Positions 55,219 to 64,000 of a DNA stretch of 64,000 bases are shown piece by piece; the stretch's first letter is position 1, and each line of letters starts with the position of its first letter. Below the pieces are notes generated by a model. It was not told the DNA's origin. It searched no databases and saw only the letters and a list, made by a program, of their open reading frames with translations. The position numbers and the translations under genes were made by a program. The DNA lies in NCBI GenBank assembly GCA_018242425.1, contig JAFEBX010000003.1, positions 372,001-436,000 on the forward strand, read 5' to 3'. This DNA comes from Pseudomonadota bacterium. GTDB taxonomy: Bacteria > Pseudomonadota > Gammaproteobacteria > Xanthomonadales > Xanthomonadaceae.

Positions 55219-56502
55219 TTAGCGTTTCTGCAGCCACACCGAAGGATTCACCGGACTGCCATTCCGGCGCAATTCAAAATACACCGCAGGCCGCGACAGG
55301 CCGCCCGAGGTGCCGACGCTGCCCACCGCGTCGCCGCGATGCACGGTCGCGCCGACATCGCGCAACAACGCGTCGTTGTGGGCGTACAGGCTCATGTAGC
55401 CGTTGCCGTGGTCGACGATGCTGATCAGGCCGTAGCCGTTCATCCATTCCGCGAACACCACGCGGCCATCGGCGACCGCGCGTACAGGCGTGCCGGCGGC
55501 GGCCGCGATCAACAAACCGGAGCTCGATCCGCCATCCGGAAGCTCGCCGCCAAATCCCGCCAGCAGCGTGCCCGACACCGGCCAGCCAAGACCGCCAACC
55601 TGGATCATCGGCCCGCGCACGACCTGTTTCGGCGGTTCGCGCTTGGGCGGCGGTGGCGGCGGCAGGCCTTTCGCACGCGCGGTGTCCTCGGCCTTCGCCT
55701 GTTCCTTCGCGATCCGTGCGGCTTCCTCGGCAGCCGCCTTGCGCGCGCGTTCGGCGGCGAGCTGGCGTTCGCGCGCGGCGCGCGCCGCTTCCGCGCGCAG
55801 GCTGGCGAGCAATCCTTCCAGTTGCTTCGCGTTCTGGCCGAGCTGCTGTTCGCGTTCGACATGCTGCTGGTATTGCACGTCGAGCTGGGCGAGCAATGCG
55901 CTGCGCGACTTGCGATCCTGTTCCAGCTGCAGCAACTGCGCCTGCTGTTTCTGCCGCGACGCCTGCAAAGCACCCTGGCGGTTCACGATGTCCGCGCGGG
56001 TCTGCTTCAACGCGGCGAGATCGGCATTGATCGACTGGATGCGTGCGCTGCGATCGCGCTGCAGGTAGGCGTAATAAGTGAGGGCGCGCTGGCCTTCGGC
56101 GACGCGATCCTGCGACAGGAAAACCTTGAGTGGCGCGTTGTCGCCGGCGAGATAGGCTTGCCGCACCAGGACCGCCAGCGCCTTCTGCTGCAGCTGCAGG
56201 TGTGTTTCCAGTTCGACGCGCTTCGCTTCCAGCGCATCGAGCGCGCCTTGTTGCGAACGGATGTCGGCATCGGTCTTGGCCACCGCGCGCGAAGTGTCCC
56301 CGACCTTCTGCTGCGCCGCCTTGAGATCGGCATTGGCATCAATACGCTCGCCGCCGATCTCCTTGCGCTCGGTGCTGACCTGGTGGATTTCCTTGCGCAC
56401 TTCCCTGAGCTTGCGCTCGGTGGCCTTCTGCGATTGCTGCGCCGACGCGATCGCCGCCGTCACCAGCAGCATTCCGGCGATGGCGAGGCGCGTTCGACTC
56501 AT
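55219..56502 (-). CDS. envC: Murein hydrolase activator EnvC
   Basis: A periplasmic activator of the amidases that split septal peptidoglycan. The 427-residue protein has a signal peptide (ending ASA near 21), long coiled coil to about residue 275, a proline-rich linker with PPPPPP near 280, and a C-terminal LytM domain. That domain lacks the zinc ligands: GGSSSGLLI replaces the HxxxD strand and VYFELR replaces HxH, as in E. coli EnvC. The ATG overlaps the gpmI stop (ATGA). Confidence 0.93.
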   Translation of the reverse strand: MSRTRLAIAGMLLVTAAIASAQQSQKATERKLREVRKEIHQVSTERKEIGGERIDANADLKAAQQKVGDTSRAVAKTDADIRSQQGALDALEAKRVELETHLQLQQKALAVLVRQAYLAGDNAPLKVFLSQDRVAEGQRALTYYAYLQRDRSARIQSINADLAALKQTRADIVNRQGALQASRQKQQAQLLQLEQDRKSRSALLAQLDVQYQQHVEREQQLGQNAKQLEGLLASLRAEAARAARERQLAAERARKAAAEEAARIAKEQAKAEDTARAKGLPPPPPPKREPPKQVVRGPMIQVGGLGWPVSGTLLAGFGGELPDGGSSSGLLIAAAAGTPVRAVADGRVVFAEWMNGYGLISIVDHGNGYMSLYAHNDALLRDVGATVHRGDAVGSVGTSGGLSRPAVYFELRRNGSPVNPSVWLQKR

Positions 56503-58055
56503 GGTTCGACCGGGCCCGCCTCGATCAGACTCGATCCGGTCATTTCCGCCGGCTTGGCGATGCCGAGCAGGTCAAGCATGGTGGGCGCGACATCGCGCAA
56601 GGCACCACCGACGCGCAAATGGGCATCGCGGTCGCCGACGTAGACGAACGGCACCGGGCCGACGGTATGCGCGGTATGCGGCTGGCCGGTCGCGGGATCG
56701 CTCATCTGTTCGAGGTTGCCGTGGTCAGCGGTGATCAGCAGCGCGCCATGCACCGAACGCACGGCATCGACCACCGCGCCGATCGCGACATCGACCGCTT
56801 CCGCCGCTTTCACCGCCGCGGCGAGCAAGCCGGTGTGGCCGACCATGTCGGGATTGGCGATGTTGCAGATCACCACGTCATGGCGTTGCGCGCGAATGTC
56901 GTCGACCAGTTTCGCCGTCACTTCCGGGCAACTCATTTCCGGCTGCAGGTCGTAGGTCGCGACCTTCGGGCTGGGCACCAGCACGCGCTCCTCGCCCGGC
57001 CACAGGTCTTCGCGACCGCCGCTGAAGAAGAACGTCACGTGCGCGTATTTCTCGGTTTCGGCGATGCGCAACTGGCTGAGGTGATGCGCCGCCAGTACTT
57101 CCGCGAGCGTGTTGTGCAGGGCATCCGGCGGATAGGCCAGCTTGGCCGGCAATTTGGCGTCGTATTCGGTGAGGCAGACGAAATCGGCCAGCTTCGGCCG
57201 GCGCGCGACGAAGCCATCGAATCCGGGATCAACGAACGCCGCCGTCAGCTGGCGCGCGCGATCGGCGCGGAAGTTCATGAACACCACGGCATCGCCATCC
57301 TGCATCGGCATGGCGCCGGCGATCACCGTCGGCTGCACGAATTCGTCGTTCTCGCCGCGCGCATAGGCCTGCTCGAGTGCCTGCATCGCCGTGTCGGCCA
57401 TGAATTCGGCACGCGCCTCGACGATCGCGTCCCACGCACGTTCGACGCGATCCCAGCGTTTGTCGCGATCCATCGCGAAATAGCGGCCGCCGACACTGGA
57501 GATGCGGGCGTTGCCGAGGCGATCGCACACTGCCTGCAACGCCTCGATGCTGGCGGCGGCGGAGCGCGGCGGCGTATCGCGGCCATCGAGGAAGGCATGC
57601 ACCGCGACTTTCGCCACGCCCTGGCGATGCGCCAGTTCCAGCATCGCGAAGATGTGCGCTTCGTGGCTATGCACGCCACCGGGCGAGAGCAGGCCCATCA
57701 CGTGCAAGGTGCCGCCATCGCGCTTGGCCGCAGCACAGGCATCCGCCAGCGCGGTGTTGGCGAAGAACGAACCGTCCTCGATCGCGGCATCGACGCGCGT
57801 CAGGTCCTGGTAGACGATGCGGCCGGCGCCGAGGTTCATGTGGCCGACTTCGGAATTGCCCATCTGGCCATCCGGCAAGCCGACGTGGCGGCCTTCGGTA
57901 TGGATCAGCGTGTGCGGGCAGGTCGCCAGCAGGCGACGCCAGTTCGGCAGATCGGCCTGCGCCAGGGCGTTGTCGGCGGGATCCTCGCGATGGCCCCAGC
58001 CATCGAGGATGAGCAGGACGACGGGCTTGGGGCGATCGGAAGTGGATGGGGGCAC
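56499..58055 (-). CDS. gpmI: 2,3-Bisphosphoglycerate-independent phosphoglycerate mutase
   Basis: Interconverts 3- and 2-phosphoglycerate in glycolysis. The 518-residue alkaline-phosphatase-fold protein has [12 protein letters not shown] near 13, phosphoserine nucleophile S68 in [19 protein letters not shown] near 153, [11 protein letters not shown] near 260, and the second metal site [11 protein letters not shown] with NPDMVGHTG. Length is standard. First gene of gpmI-envC-ctpA, an arrangement also seen in E. coli and Pseudomonas. TACAAT about 35 nt upstream is a possible -10. Confidence 0.97.
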   Translation of the reverse strand: MPPSTSDRPKPVVLLILDGWGHREDPADNALAQADLPNWRRLLATCPHTLIHTEGRHVGLPDGQMGNSEVGHMNLGAGRIVYQDLTRVDAAIEDGSFFANTALADACAAAKRDGGTLHVMGLLSPGGVHSHEAHIFAMLELAHRQGVAKVAVHAFLDGRDTPPRSAAASIEALQAVCDRLGNARISSVGGRYFAMDRDKRWDRVERAWDAIVEARAEFMADTAMQALEQAYARGENDEFVQPTVIAGAMPMQDGDAVVFMNFRADRARQLTAAFVDPGFDGFVARRPKLADFVCLTEYDAKLPAKLAYPPDALHNTLAEVLAAHHLSQLRIAETEKYAHVTFFFSGGREDLWPGEERVLVPSPKVATYDLQPEMSCPEVTAKLVDDIRAQRHDVVICNIANPDMVGHTGLLAAAVKAAEAVDVAIGAVVDAVRSVHGALLITADHGNLEQMSDPATGQPHTAHTVGPVPFVYVGDRDAHLRVGGALRDVAPTMLDLLGIAKPAEMTGSSLIEAGPVEP

Positions 58056-58144
58056 GGGCCTTTGGACCTGGTGACTTTCGGCGCATGTGATTGTAGCGGA
58101 GGCATCCTATGCTTCCTGCAAATCCCGCACTTCCGGAGCCCCCG

Positions 58145-58819
58145 ATGATCCCGCATCGCGCCCTGATCGTTCTCTCCCTGCTGGCCGTGTGCTCGGCTGC
58201 TTACGCCCAGAAAGACGTTTCCAAGGTCAATGGCAACGTTGAAGTCGCCGCCGGTGAACGCGTCGGATCGGCCAACACCGTCAATGGCAGCGTGAAGCTG
58301 GGCGATGGTTCAACCGCCAAGGACGCCACCACGGTCAACGGCAGCATCAGGGCCGGCAACTCGGTGACCATCGACGATGACGCGACCACGGTCAACGGCG
58401 GTGTCCACTTCGGGACCAAGGCAACGGTCAACGGCGACATCACCACCGTCAACGGCGACGTCTACGTCCCAGATGGCGGCGCCGTGAAGGGCGACATCAC
58501 CACCGTCAACGGCGGCATCGGCTTGGTGCGCGCGCAGGTCGGCAAGGACATCACCACGGTGACCGGCGACGTCACCATCGGCATCGGTTCGCATGTCGCC
58601 GGCAAGCTGTGGGTGAAGAAGTCCAAGGGCGGCTGGAACGGCATGCCACTGCAGATCACCCGCATCCCGACCATCATCATCGGGCCGAATGCAGTGGTGC
58701 AGGGCGGCATGGTGTTCGAGCACCAGGTGAAACTCTACGTCCACACCAGCGCCAAGACCGGGCCGATCGAGGGCGCCACCGCGATCGCGTTCTCCACGCC
58801 GAGCGCACCCGTGAAATAA
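58145..58819 (+). CDS. Exported beta-repeat protein with TTVNG motifs
   Basis: A 224-residue protein with a signal peptide (ending AYA near 21). The mature part contains at least six short repeats of the form TTVNGxI or similar (AANTVNGSV-type, TTVNGSI, TTVNGGV, TTVNGDI, TTVNGDV, TTVNGGI), spaced 14-20 residues, as in right-handed beta-helix or bactofilin-like folds. I know of similar proteins only as hypothetical. GGAG lies before the ATG. No partner is evident. Confidence 0.75.
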   Translation: MIPHRALIVLSLLAVCSAAYAQKDVSKVNGNVEVAAGERVGSANTVNGSVKLGDGSTAKDATTVNGSIRAGNSVTIDDDATTVNGGVHFGTKATVNGDITTVNGDVYVPDGGAVKGDITTVNGGIGLVRAQVGKDITTVTGDVTIGIGSHVAGKLWVKKSKGGWNGMPLQITRIPTIIIGPNAVVQGGMVFEHQVKLYVHTSAKTGPIEGATAIAFSTPSAPVK

Positions 58820-58868
58820 GCCGGATGGCGCGCTAGCATCGTCGGCAACCCCTGCCGGCGACTGCGCG

Positions 58869-59258
58869 ATGACCATTCCCTACATTTGCATCCTGATCGC
58901 CGCACTGTTGCCCTACGTCTGGGTGACGATCGCCAAGGCGGCCGGCGACAAGTACGACAATCGCGACCCGCGCGGCTGGCTGGCACGGCAGGGCAGCTCC
59001 CGCAGCCACCGCGCCAATGCCGCGCAGCTGAACGGTTTCGAGACGTTCCCGGCCTTCGCGGCCGCGGTGCTGATGGCGCAGTTCGCCGGCGTCGACCACG
59101 CGCGCATCACGTGGCTGGCGATCGGCTTCGTGGTGTTCCGCGTGCTGCACGGCATGTTCTATGTCGGCAACAAGCCCCAGTTCCGCAGCCTGTCGTGGTT
59201 CCTGGGGCTCTTCTGCGTGTTGACGCTGATGGGAATGGCGATCGCGCGGGTTTCCTAA
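58869..59258 (+). CDS. MAPEG-family membrane protein
   Basis: A 129-residue protein with four hydrophobic segments. The MAPEG signature RANAAQLNGFETFPAFAAAV lies near residues 48-67. Members include glutathione S-transferases and eicosanoid enzymes; the bacterial function is usually undefined. It sits 49 nt after the beta-repeat protein. A copy of the 140-nt repeat begins at the base after its stop codon. Confidence 0.88.
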   Translation: MTIPYICILIAALLPYVWVTIAKAAGDKYDNRDPRGWLARQGSSRSHRANAAQLNGFETFPAFAAAVLMAQFAGVDHARITWLAIGFVVFRVLHGMFYVGNKPQFRSLSWFLGLFCVLTLMGMAIARVS

Positions 59259-59396
59259 CACGCGCTGTCTCAGCGGGAAGCCAATCCGGTGCGCGGGACG
59301 CCGTGAATACGTCCATGTAGGCTCGTGCGCGTCATCCATGACGCGCAACGCCCGCTTACCGGACCGGCCACCCACTGAGCGCACGTGTTGTGGCTT
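59259..59396 (+). repeat. Single copy of the ~140-nt intergenic repeat
   Basis: Begins at the base after the MAPEG stop and covers most of the 172-nt gap to the convergent TOPRIM gene. It shares with the minus-strand unit at 31771-31913 the outer CACGCGCTG end, GGGACGCCGTGAAT at 36 (here) or 37 nt, a hairpin, ACCGGAC and GTGTTGTxGCTT, in the same order and spacing. The hairpin is TGCGCGTCAT-CC-ATGACGCGCA (59326-59347), perfect over 10 bp. A smaller hairpin is GGACG...CGTCC (59296-59314). GTAG lies 5-8 nt before the main hairpin. Confidence 0.85.
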
Positions 59397-59430
59397 TCAA
59401 GAGTAAAGAGCGAAAAACCGCAGCAGGCGC

Positions 59431-60114
59431 TCAGCCGGGCGATGAATCAAACGCACCCAGCACCGCCTCGACGTCCTCGTAACTCGCGCGGCGACACTGG
59501 CGCGTGCGCGGATCGACGCAGGTGCGTCGCAGCAACTCCGGCGGCAAGCTGCCCAACCCGAGATGGCGATGGCAGTCAGCGTGTCCGCCCATGGCCCTTT
59601 TCAACGCGTCGCGATGGTCCGGCGAATACGCCTGCACCACTTCGCCGGTGACAGTACTGGCGAGCGTGAACATCGGCGGCCGCACGATCCACACCTGCTC
59701 GCATTCCAGCAACGTCGGCAGCCAGCGCGCGAAGTACAGCAGCATCAGCGCGGTGATGTGGATGCCGTCGGCATCGGGATCGAACAGCAGCACCACGCGC
59801 TCGAAGCGCATCTCCTGCGGACCGTTCGCGGGCTCCTCCATGATCGCATCGGGCAAACCCAGCGCCTGCGCGACCTGCCGATAGAGGATGTTGTCGCGCA
59901 CTTTCGCGGCGTCGGCACGCCAGGCATTCAGCGGCTTGCCCTGCAGCGGCAGCACCGCCTGCGTCCGTGCGTCGCGCACGGCAAGCACGGAACGTGCGGC
60001 GGAATCGCCTTCGACCAGGATCAGCTCGCAGCCGGCGCCATGCGCCTGGCTGTCGGAGAATTTGGCCTGCGATTGCGAATGACGCCCTGCGCTCATCGCC
60101 ATAGTGTGCGCCAC
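59431..60114 (-). CDS. Stand-alone GyrB/ParE-type TOPRIM protein
   Basis: A 227-residue protein equivalent to the TOPRIM and tail part of GyrB/ParE only. LILVEGDSA (metal-binding Glu) is near residue 32, LQGKPLNAW near 57 matches the usual LRGKILN, DPDADGIHI near 112 is the TOPRIM acidic motif, and LGLGSLPPELLRRTCVDPRTR near 187 aligns with the KGLGEMNPEQL...DPETR end. The ATPase and transducer domains are absent, and only 24 nt separate it from the tyrS stop, so they are not lost nearby. Starts GTG 60114 or ATG 60102/60096. Role unknown. Confidence 0.82.
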   Translation of the reverse strand: MAHTMAMSAGRHSQSQAKFSDSQAHGAGCELILVEGDSAARSVLAVRDARTQAVLPLQGKPLNAWRADAAKVRDNILYRQVAQALGLPDAIMEEPANGPQEMRFERVVLLFDPDADGIHITALMLLYFARWLPTLLECEQVWIVRPPMFTLASTVTGEVVQAYSPDHRDALKRAMGGHADCHRHLGLGSLPPELLRRTCVDPRTRQCRRASYEDVEAVLGAFDSSPG

Positions 60115-60138
60115 GCCGGTTGCAGGGGCTGAGACGAT

Positions 60139-61350
60139 TTACTGCGCGACCAGCTTCACCCGCGCGAAGTTGCGCTTGCCGACCGCGAGGACGCCTTCGA
60201 AGCCCGGCACGAACACGTGCGCGGCATCCTCGAACACTTCGCCGTTGATGCGCACCGAACGTTCCTTGAGCTTGCGGTTGGCCTCGGAATTGCTCGGGGT
60301 GATGCCGGCGGCGGTCAGCAACGCGCCGATGCGCAGCCCTTCCGCCGGGATCGCGATTTCGCGCAGCGGCAGGTTGGCGACATCGCCCTCGCCGCGCACC
60401 GCCGCGTGCCAGCCGGCGATCGCCTTCTCCGCTTCGGCATCGCCCTGGAAACGTGCAGCCAGTTCGCGTGCAAGGCGCAGCTTGACGTCACGCGGGTTGA
60501 GCTGGCCGCCTTCGATCGCGGCGCGCAGCTGCTTCGCCTCGTCGATCGAGATCTCGAAACTCAGCAGGTCGATCCACTTCCACATCAACTCGTCGCCGAT
60601 CTTCATCGTCTTGGTCACGATGTCGATCGCGGGTTCGTCGATGCCGATGTAATTGCCCAGCGACTTCGACATCTTGTGGACGCCGTCGAGGCCTTCCAGC
60701 AGCGGCATCGTCAACACGATCTGCGCCGGCTGGCCATGGTGTTCCTGCAGGCCGCGGCCCATCAGCAGGTTGAACTTCTGGTCGGTGCCGCCGAGTTCGA
60801 CGTCGGCCTTGAGCGCCACCGAGTCGTAGCCCTGCACCAGCGGATAGAGGAATTCGTGGATGGCGATCGACTGCTGCGCGGCATAGCGCTTGGCGAAGTC
60901 GTCGCGCTCGAGCATGCGCGCCACGGTGTGTTGCGCCGCCAGCTTGATCATGTCGGCGGAATTCATCTTGTCGAACCACTCGCTGTTGAAGCGCACTTCG
61001 GTGCGCTCCCGGTCGAGCACCTTGAACACCTGGGTCGCGTAGGTCTCGGCGTTGCGCGCCACGTCCTCGCGGGTCAGCGGCTTGCGGGTGATGTTCTTGC
61101 CGGTGGGGTCGCCGATCATCCCGGTGAAGTCGCCGATCAGGAAGATCACCTGGTGGCCGAGGTCCTGGAACTGCCGCATCTTGTTGAGCAGCACGGTGTG
61201 GCCAAGGTGCAGGTCGGGCGCGGTGGGATCGAAGCCGGCCTTGATCCGCAGCGGCCGCCCGAGCTTCAGCCGCGCCTCCAGCTCCTCGCGCTTGAGCAGC
61301 TCATCGGCCCCGCGGGCAATCAAATCGAGGTCGGAGGCGGCAGCAGACAC
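60139..61350 (-). CDS. tyrS: Tyrosyl-tRNA synthetase
   Basis: Charges tRNA-Tyr. The 403-residue class I synthetase has HLGH at 48-51, [13 protein letters not shown] near 73, [13 protein letters not shown] near 187, KMSKS at 226-230, and a C-terminal S4 RNA-binding domain. It belongs to the TyrZ-like class. The start is GTG, after a GGAAT site. The gene is divergent from the M23 peptidase and followed by the TOPRIM gene. Confidence 0.97.
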   Translation of the reverse strand: MSAAASDLDLIARGADELLKREELEARLKLGRPLRIKAGFDPTAPDLHLGHTVLLNKMRQFQDLGHQVIFLIGDFTGMIGDPTGKNITRKPLTREDVARNAETYATQVFKVLDRERTEVRFNSEWFDKMNSADMIKLAAQHTVARMLERDDFAKRYAAQQSIAIHEFLYPLVQGYDSVALKADVELGGTDQKFNLLMGRGLQEHHGQPAQIVLTMPLLEGLDGVHKMSKSLGNYIGIDEPAIDIVTKTMKIGDELMWKWIDLLSFEISIDEAKQLRAAIEGGQLNPRDVKLRLARELAARFQGDAEAEKAIAGWHAAVRGEGDVANLPLREIAIPAEGLRIGALLTAAGITPSNSEANRKLKERSVRINGEVFEDAAHVFVPGFEGVLAVGKRNFARVKLVAQ

Positions 61351-61442
61351 GGCAAATTCCTGAATGGGGAGAAATGGAGGGGGCGAAACGTCAACATTAC
61401 GTTAAACCGTCCGACCCCTGAAAATCCAATGGAATCATGGAT

Positions 61443-61471
61443 TTGACCCGGGCCGGCGGCTGTCCTAAGGT
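61443..61471 (+). promoter_or_regulatory. Predicted promoter of the M23 peptidase gene
   Basis: TTGACC, a 17-nt spacer, then TAAGGT. The -35 is near consensus and the -10 weak. The predicted start is about 35 nt before the ATG, in the gap divergent from tyrS. Confidence 0.4.
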
Positions 61472-61512
61472 GCCCCCTTCCGGCGGTTTTCACGCCGTGT
61501 GGACTCTGCTGA

Positions 61513-62943
61513 ATGAACGACCCGATTGCCGACGCGGCGCGCCCCTCCCGATTGCGCCAACTCCGCGAGGCCGCCCTCACCCGCCACGTCGTCTCCAAGC
61601 TGCCTCCGGGCATCAACGATCGCTGGACCCACCGCCACTGGGCGCACGCCAGCCTGCTGGCGAGCATCGTCGTGCTGTGCGCGGTCCTGGTCCCGGGCAT
61701 GGAGCACGCCTTCGCCCATCCGACCAGGGAACCGGTGGCTTCACTGGCATTGCCGCTGCCGCAGGCGAGCAAGCCGGTGCCGAAAGCCGGTGGCCAGTGG
61801 GCGGTGGTGAACCTGCGCAAGGGTGAATCGGTGAATGCGCTGCTGGGCTCGCTGGGCGTGAGCAAGGCGCAGATCGCGCAGATGATGAAATCGCCGGATG
61901 CGCGCGCATCGCTGGCGAAGCTGCGTCCCGGCTCCGAGCTGTCGATCGATGCGCCGGGCAATGGCCTGCTGCGCGCGATCCGCTTCCAGCGCGGCGGCGA
62001 CAAGGTCGAACTGAGCATGAAGGATGGAGGTGCGGTCGCCGCCAAGGTGGTGCCCCAGGAAACCGAAATCCGCACGGTGGTGCTGTCGGGCACCGTCGGC
62101 AACAACCTGTGGGAATCGGCGCGCAAGGTCGGCCTGACCCACGCCAACGTCGAGGAAATGACCGACGAGATCTTCAAGTACGACATCGATTTCGATTCCG
62201 ATCTCTCTCCGGATGATCGTTTCAGCGTGGTCGTCGACCAGGCGTGGAAGAACGGCGAGCTGGTCACCACCAGCGGCGTGCTGGCCGCGGCCTTCACCGT
62301 CGATGGCGAACTGCACACCGGATTCCGCTACATGCGCGACGGCAAGCCGGAATATTTCTCCGCCGATGGCCGCTCGCTGAAACGCCCCTTCATCCGCATG
62401 CCGATTCCGTACGCACGCCTGTCGTCGACCTTCGGCAACCGCATGCATCCGATCCTCGGCCGCATGCGCATGCACAAGGGCGTCGATTACGCCGCCAGCG
62501 TCGGCACGCCGATCATGGCCGCCGGCGACGCGCGGGTGAAATTCGTCGGCCAACAGCATGGCTACGGCAACGTGGTCGAACTCGACCACGGCAGCGGCCA
62601 GAGCACCTTCTACGCGCACATGTCGCGCTTCGCCCGCATCCGCCCCGGCGAACGCATCGCGCAGGGCACGGTGATCGGTTACGTCGGCAGCACCGGCCTT
62701 TCGACCGGTCCGCACCTGCACTACGAATTCCGCGTCAACGGCGTCTATCGCAATCCGCTGACGGTGACGATGGCGCCGCCGGCGCCGCTGTCCGGCGCGA
62801 TGCTGGTGGCGTTCCGCCAGCAGACGCAGCGCGCGATGACCAAGATCCGCACGGTCGAGAAGATCATCTATCCCGACATGGACCGCGACACCGTCGTCGC
62901 CAGCGCTGCTCCGGCGCCGCGCAGCAAGTCGGCGCGCGACTGA
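61513..62943 (+). CDS. M23 metallopeptidase, MepM-like peptidoglycan DD-endopeptidase
   Basis: A 476-residue protein with a membrane anchor at about 48-66, a LysM/OapA-like region (WAVVNLRKGESVNALL near 96), and a C-terminal LytM domain with an intact zinc site: H321 and D325 in HKGVDY, and H401/H403 in HLHYEF. It should cut peptide crosslinks in peptidoglycan, allowing growth. The order tyrS (divergent), peptidase, anmK is also found in Pseudomonas. It ends 2 nt before anmK. Confidence 0.93.
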   Translation: MNDPIADAARPSRLRQLREAALTRHVVSKLPPGINDRWTHRHWAHASLLASIVVLCAVLVPGMEHAFAHPTREPVASLALPLPQASKPVPKAGGQWAVVNLRKGESVNALLGSLGVSKAQIAQMMKSPDARASLAKLRPGSELSIDAPGNGLLRAIRFQRGGDKVELSMKDGGAVAAKVVPQETEIRTVVLSGTVGNNLWESARKVGLTHANVEEMTDEIFKYDIDFDSDLSPDDRFSVVVDQAWKNGELVTTSGVLAAAFTVDGELHTGFRYMRDGKPEYFSADGRSLKRPFIRMPIPYARLSSTFGNRMHPILGRMRMHKGVDYAASVGTPIMAAGDARVKFVGQQHGYGNVVELDHGSGQSTFYAHMSRFARIRPGERIAQGTVIGYVGSTGLSTGPHLHYEFRVNGVYRNPLTVTMAPPAPLSGAMLVAFRQQTQRAMTKIRTVEKIIYPDMDRDTVVASAAPAPRSKSARD

Positions 62944-62945
62944 AC

Positions 62946-64000
62946 ATGACCGCCGCCGACGGTCTTTACATCGGCTTGATGTCGGGCACCAGCGTCGATG
63001 CCATCGACGCCGCGCTGGTGCGTTTCGACAACCGCGATGGCCGCCTCCACGCCGAGTGCCTGCATGCCCTCGCCCAGCCATGGGAAGACGGCCTGCGCCA
63101 GCGCCTGCTCACGCTCGGACAGGGCATCGATGTCACTTCGATCGACGAACTCGGTGAACTCGACCATGAAGTCGGTGCCGCCTTCGCCGCGACCGCCAAC
63201 AGGTTGATCGCCGAAGCGAGCATCGATCGCGCACGGATCAACGCAATCGGATCGCATGGCCAGACGCTGCGCCATCGTCCCTATTCCAAATCACCGTTCA
63301 CGCTGCAGATCGGCGACCCCAACATCGTCGCCGAACGCACCGGCATCACCACCATCGGCGACATCCGCCGCCGCGACATGGCCGCGGGCGGGCACGGCGC
63401 GCCGTTGCTGCCGGCGCTGCACGCGGCGCTGCTGCACGATGCCGGCGAAGATCGCGCCGTGTTGAATCTCGGCGGCATCGCCAATGTCACGCTGTTGCCC
63501 GCGAGCGGCGATGGCGTGCGCGGCTGGGACACCGGCCCGGCGAATGCGCTAATGGACATCTGGTGCGAGCGCCACACCGGCGAACGCTATGACCGAGATG
63601 GCGCGATGGCGGCATCGGGACAGGTCGATCCGCTGCTGCTCGATCGCCTGCTCGATGATCCGTGGTTCGCTACCCCGCCGCCGAAGAGCACCGGGCGCGA
63701 ACATTTCCACATGCGCTGGCTGGAAGCACGCCTGCGCGGCGGTGAATCGCCTGCCGACGTCCAGGCGACACTGGCGGAACTGAGCACGCGCACCGTTGCC
63801 GATGCACTGAATTCGACGCTGCCGAAGGTGCGCCGCGTGCTGGTCTGCGGCGGCGGCGCGCACAACCCGGTGCTGATGGCGAAGCTCGCGCAACAGCTGC
63901 CGCAAGCGATGGTGGAATCCATCGCGCGGCACGGCATCGATCCCGACCATGTCGAGGCGATCGGCTTCGCCTGGCTGGCGCGACAGACCATGCTCGGCCT
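62946..64000 (+). CDS. anmK: Anhydro-N-acetylmuramic acid kinase, partial
   Basis: Phosphorylates and opens 1,6-anhydroMurNAc to MurNAc-6-phosphate in peptidoglycan recycling. 351 residues are present; the window ends close to the normal length of about 370-380. GLMSGTSVDAIDAALV is at 9-24, IGSHGQTLRHRP near 100, LQIGDPN near 120, LNLGGIANVTLLP near 175, DTGPANALMD near 198 and VCGGGAHN near 300. The 2-nt gap to the peptidase shows an operon that links cleavage and recycling of the wall. Confidence 0.95.
   Translation, partial: MTAADGLYIGLMSGTSVDAIDAALVRFDNRDGRLHAECLHALAQPWEDGLRQRLLTLGQGIDVTSIDELGELDHEVGAAFAATANRLIAEASIDRARINAIGSHGQTLRHRPYSKSPFTLQIGDPNIVAERTGITTIGDIRRRDMAAGGHGAPLLPALHAALLHDAGEDRAVLNLGGIANVTLLPASGDGVRGWDTGPANALMDIWCERHTGERYDRDGAMAASGQVDPLLLDRLLDDPWFATPPPKSTGREHFHMRWLEARLRGGESPADVQATLAELSTRTVADALNSTLPKVRRVLVCGGGAHNPVLMAKLAQQLPQAMVESIARHGIDPDHVEAIGFAWLARQTMLG

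Noticed and set aside
55219..56502. EnvC-like protein as an active M23 endopeptidase
   Set aside because: The LytM domain lacks HxxxD and HxH ligands, which is normal for EnvC activators; the active M23 enzyme is the one at 61513.
53893..56643. A 916-codon frame antisense to ctpA and envC
   Set aside because: Both opposite-strand genes have complete catalytic or structural motifs; the antisense frame has none.

Overview
The window is 64 kb of GC-rich, densely packed chromosome from a gammaproteobacterium of the family Lysobacteraceae (Xanthomonadaceae; Lysobacter/Luteimonas/Thermomonas-like). Support: the combination of a Grx4-rhodanese fusion, a plant-type glutamate-cysteine ligase, a PTR1-like pteridine reductase beside folK/folB, a PutA without a DNA-binding domain, and the order tyrS / M23 peptidase / anmK. 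No tRNA, rRNA, phage, insertion sequence or CRISPR array is visible. It is core chromosome; the unusual material is small and mostly between genes.

Layout. 1-5 kb: an edge-truncated QEGLA-motif protein, rsgA, an alaA-GDSL hydrolase-methyltransferase run, and a polysaccharide deacetylase. 5-12 kb: a three-domain glutaredoxin, amn with a DUF924 gene, a lipoprotein amidohydrolase followed by a paralogue without catalytic histidines, a DegV protein, a small protein and a Dph6-like PP-loop gene that seems to use a CTG start. 12-21.7 kb: ppc, a small conserved protein, a TPR lipoprotein, the formaldehyde operon frmR-adhC-fghA with its operator, an aspartyl-protease-fold protein and gshA. 21.8-31.6 kb: a secreted GH13 enzyme, engB, cytochrome c4, three consecutive DsbA-like proteins, an endonuclease/phosphatase-fold protein, slt and cca. 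31.6-39 kb: a 333-bp inverted repeat, a MidA-like methyltransferase, folate genes, tsaD, rpsU-yqeY-GNAT-dnaG and a YeiH-type membrane protein. 40-48 kb: a complete aa3-type cytochrome c oxidase locus (ctaC, ctaD, a 52-residue membrane protein, ctaG, ctaE, a DUF2909 protein, SURF1, an SCO-like protein, ctaA, ctaB). 48-58 kb: putA, a FadL-type porin, a rhomboid protease, ctpA-envC-gpmI. 58-64 kb: a repeat-rich exported protein, a MAPEG protein, a second copy of the 31.6-kb repeat, an orphan GyrB/ParE-type TOPRIM gene, tyrS, an M23 peptidase and anmK cut by the window end.

Functional links. The frm genes and gshA both serve glutathione-dependent formaldehyde detoxification. The cta locus encodes heme A synthesis, copper insertion and the oxidase; cytochrome c4 is a plausible electron donor. 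The Dsb-like cluster, Slt, CtpA, EnvC, the M23 peptidase and AnmK concern envelope thiols and peptidoglycan. FolM-like, FolK and FolB act in pterin/folate synthesis.

Most interesting signals: (1) a roughly 140-nt repeat family, present as an inverted pair at 31581-31913 and a single copy at 59259-59396, each filling a convergent intergenic gap, with a hairpin whose stem changes by compensatory substitutions; (2) the stand-alone TOPRIM gene after tyrS; (3) the CTG-start PP-loop gene; (4) the cysteine-free A-type domain inside the glutaredoxin-rhodanese fusion.
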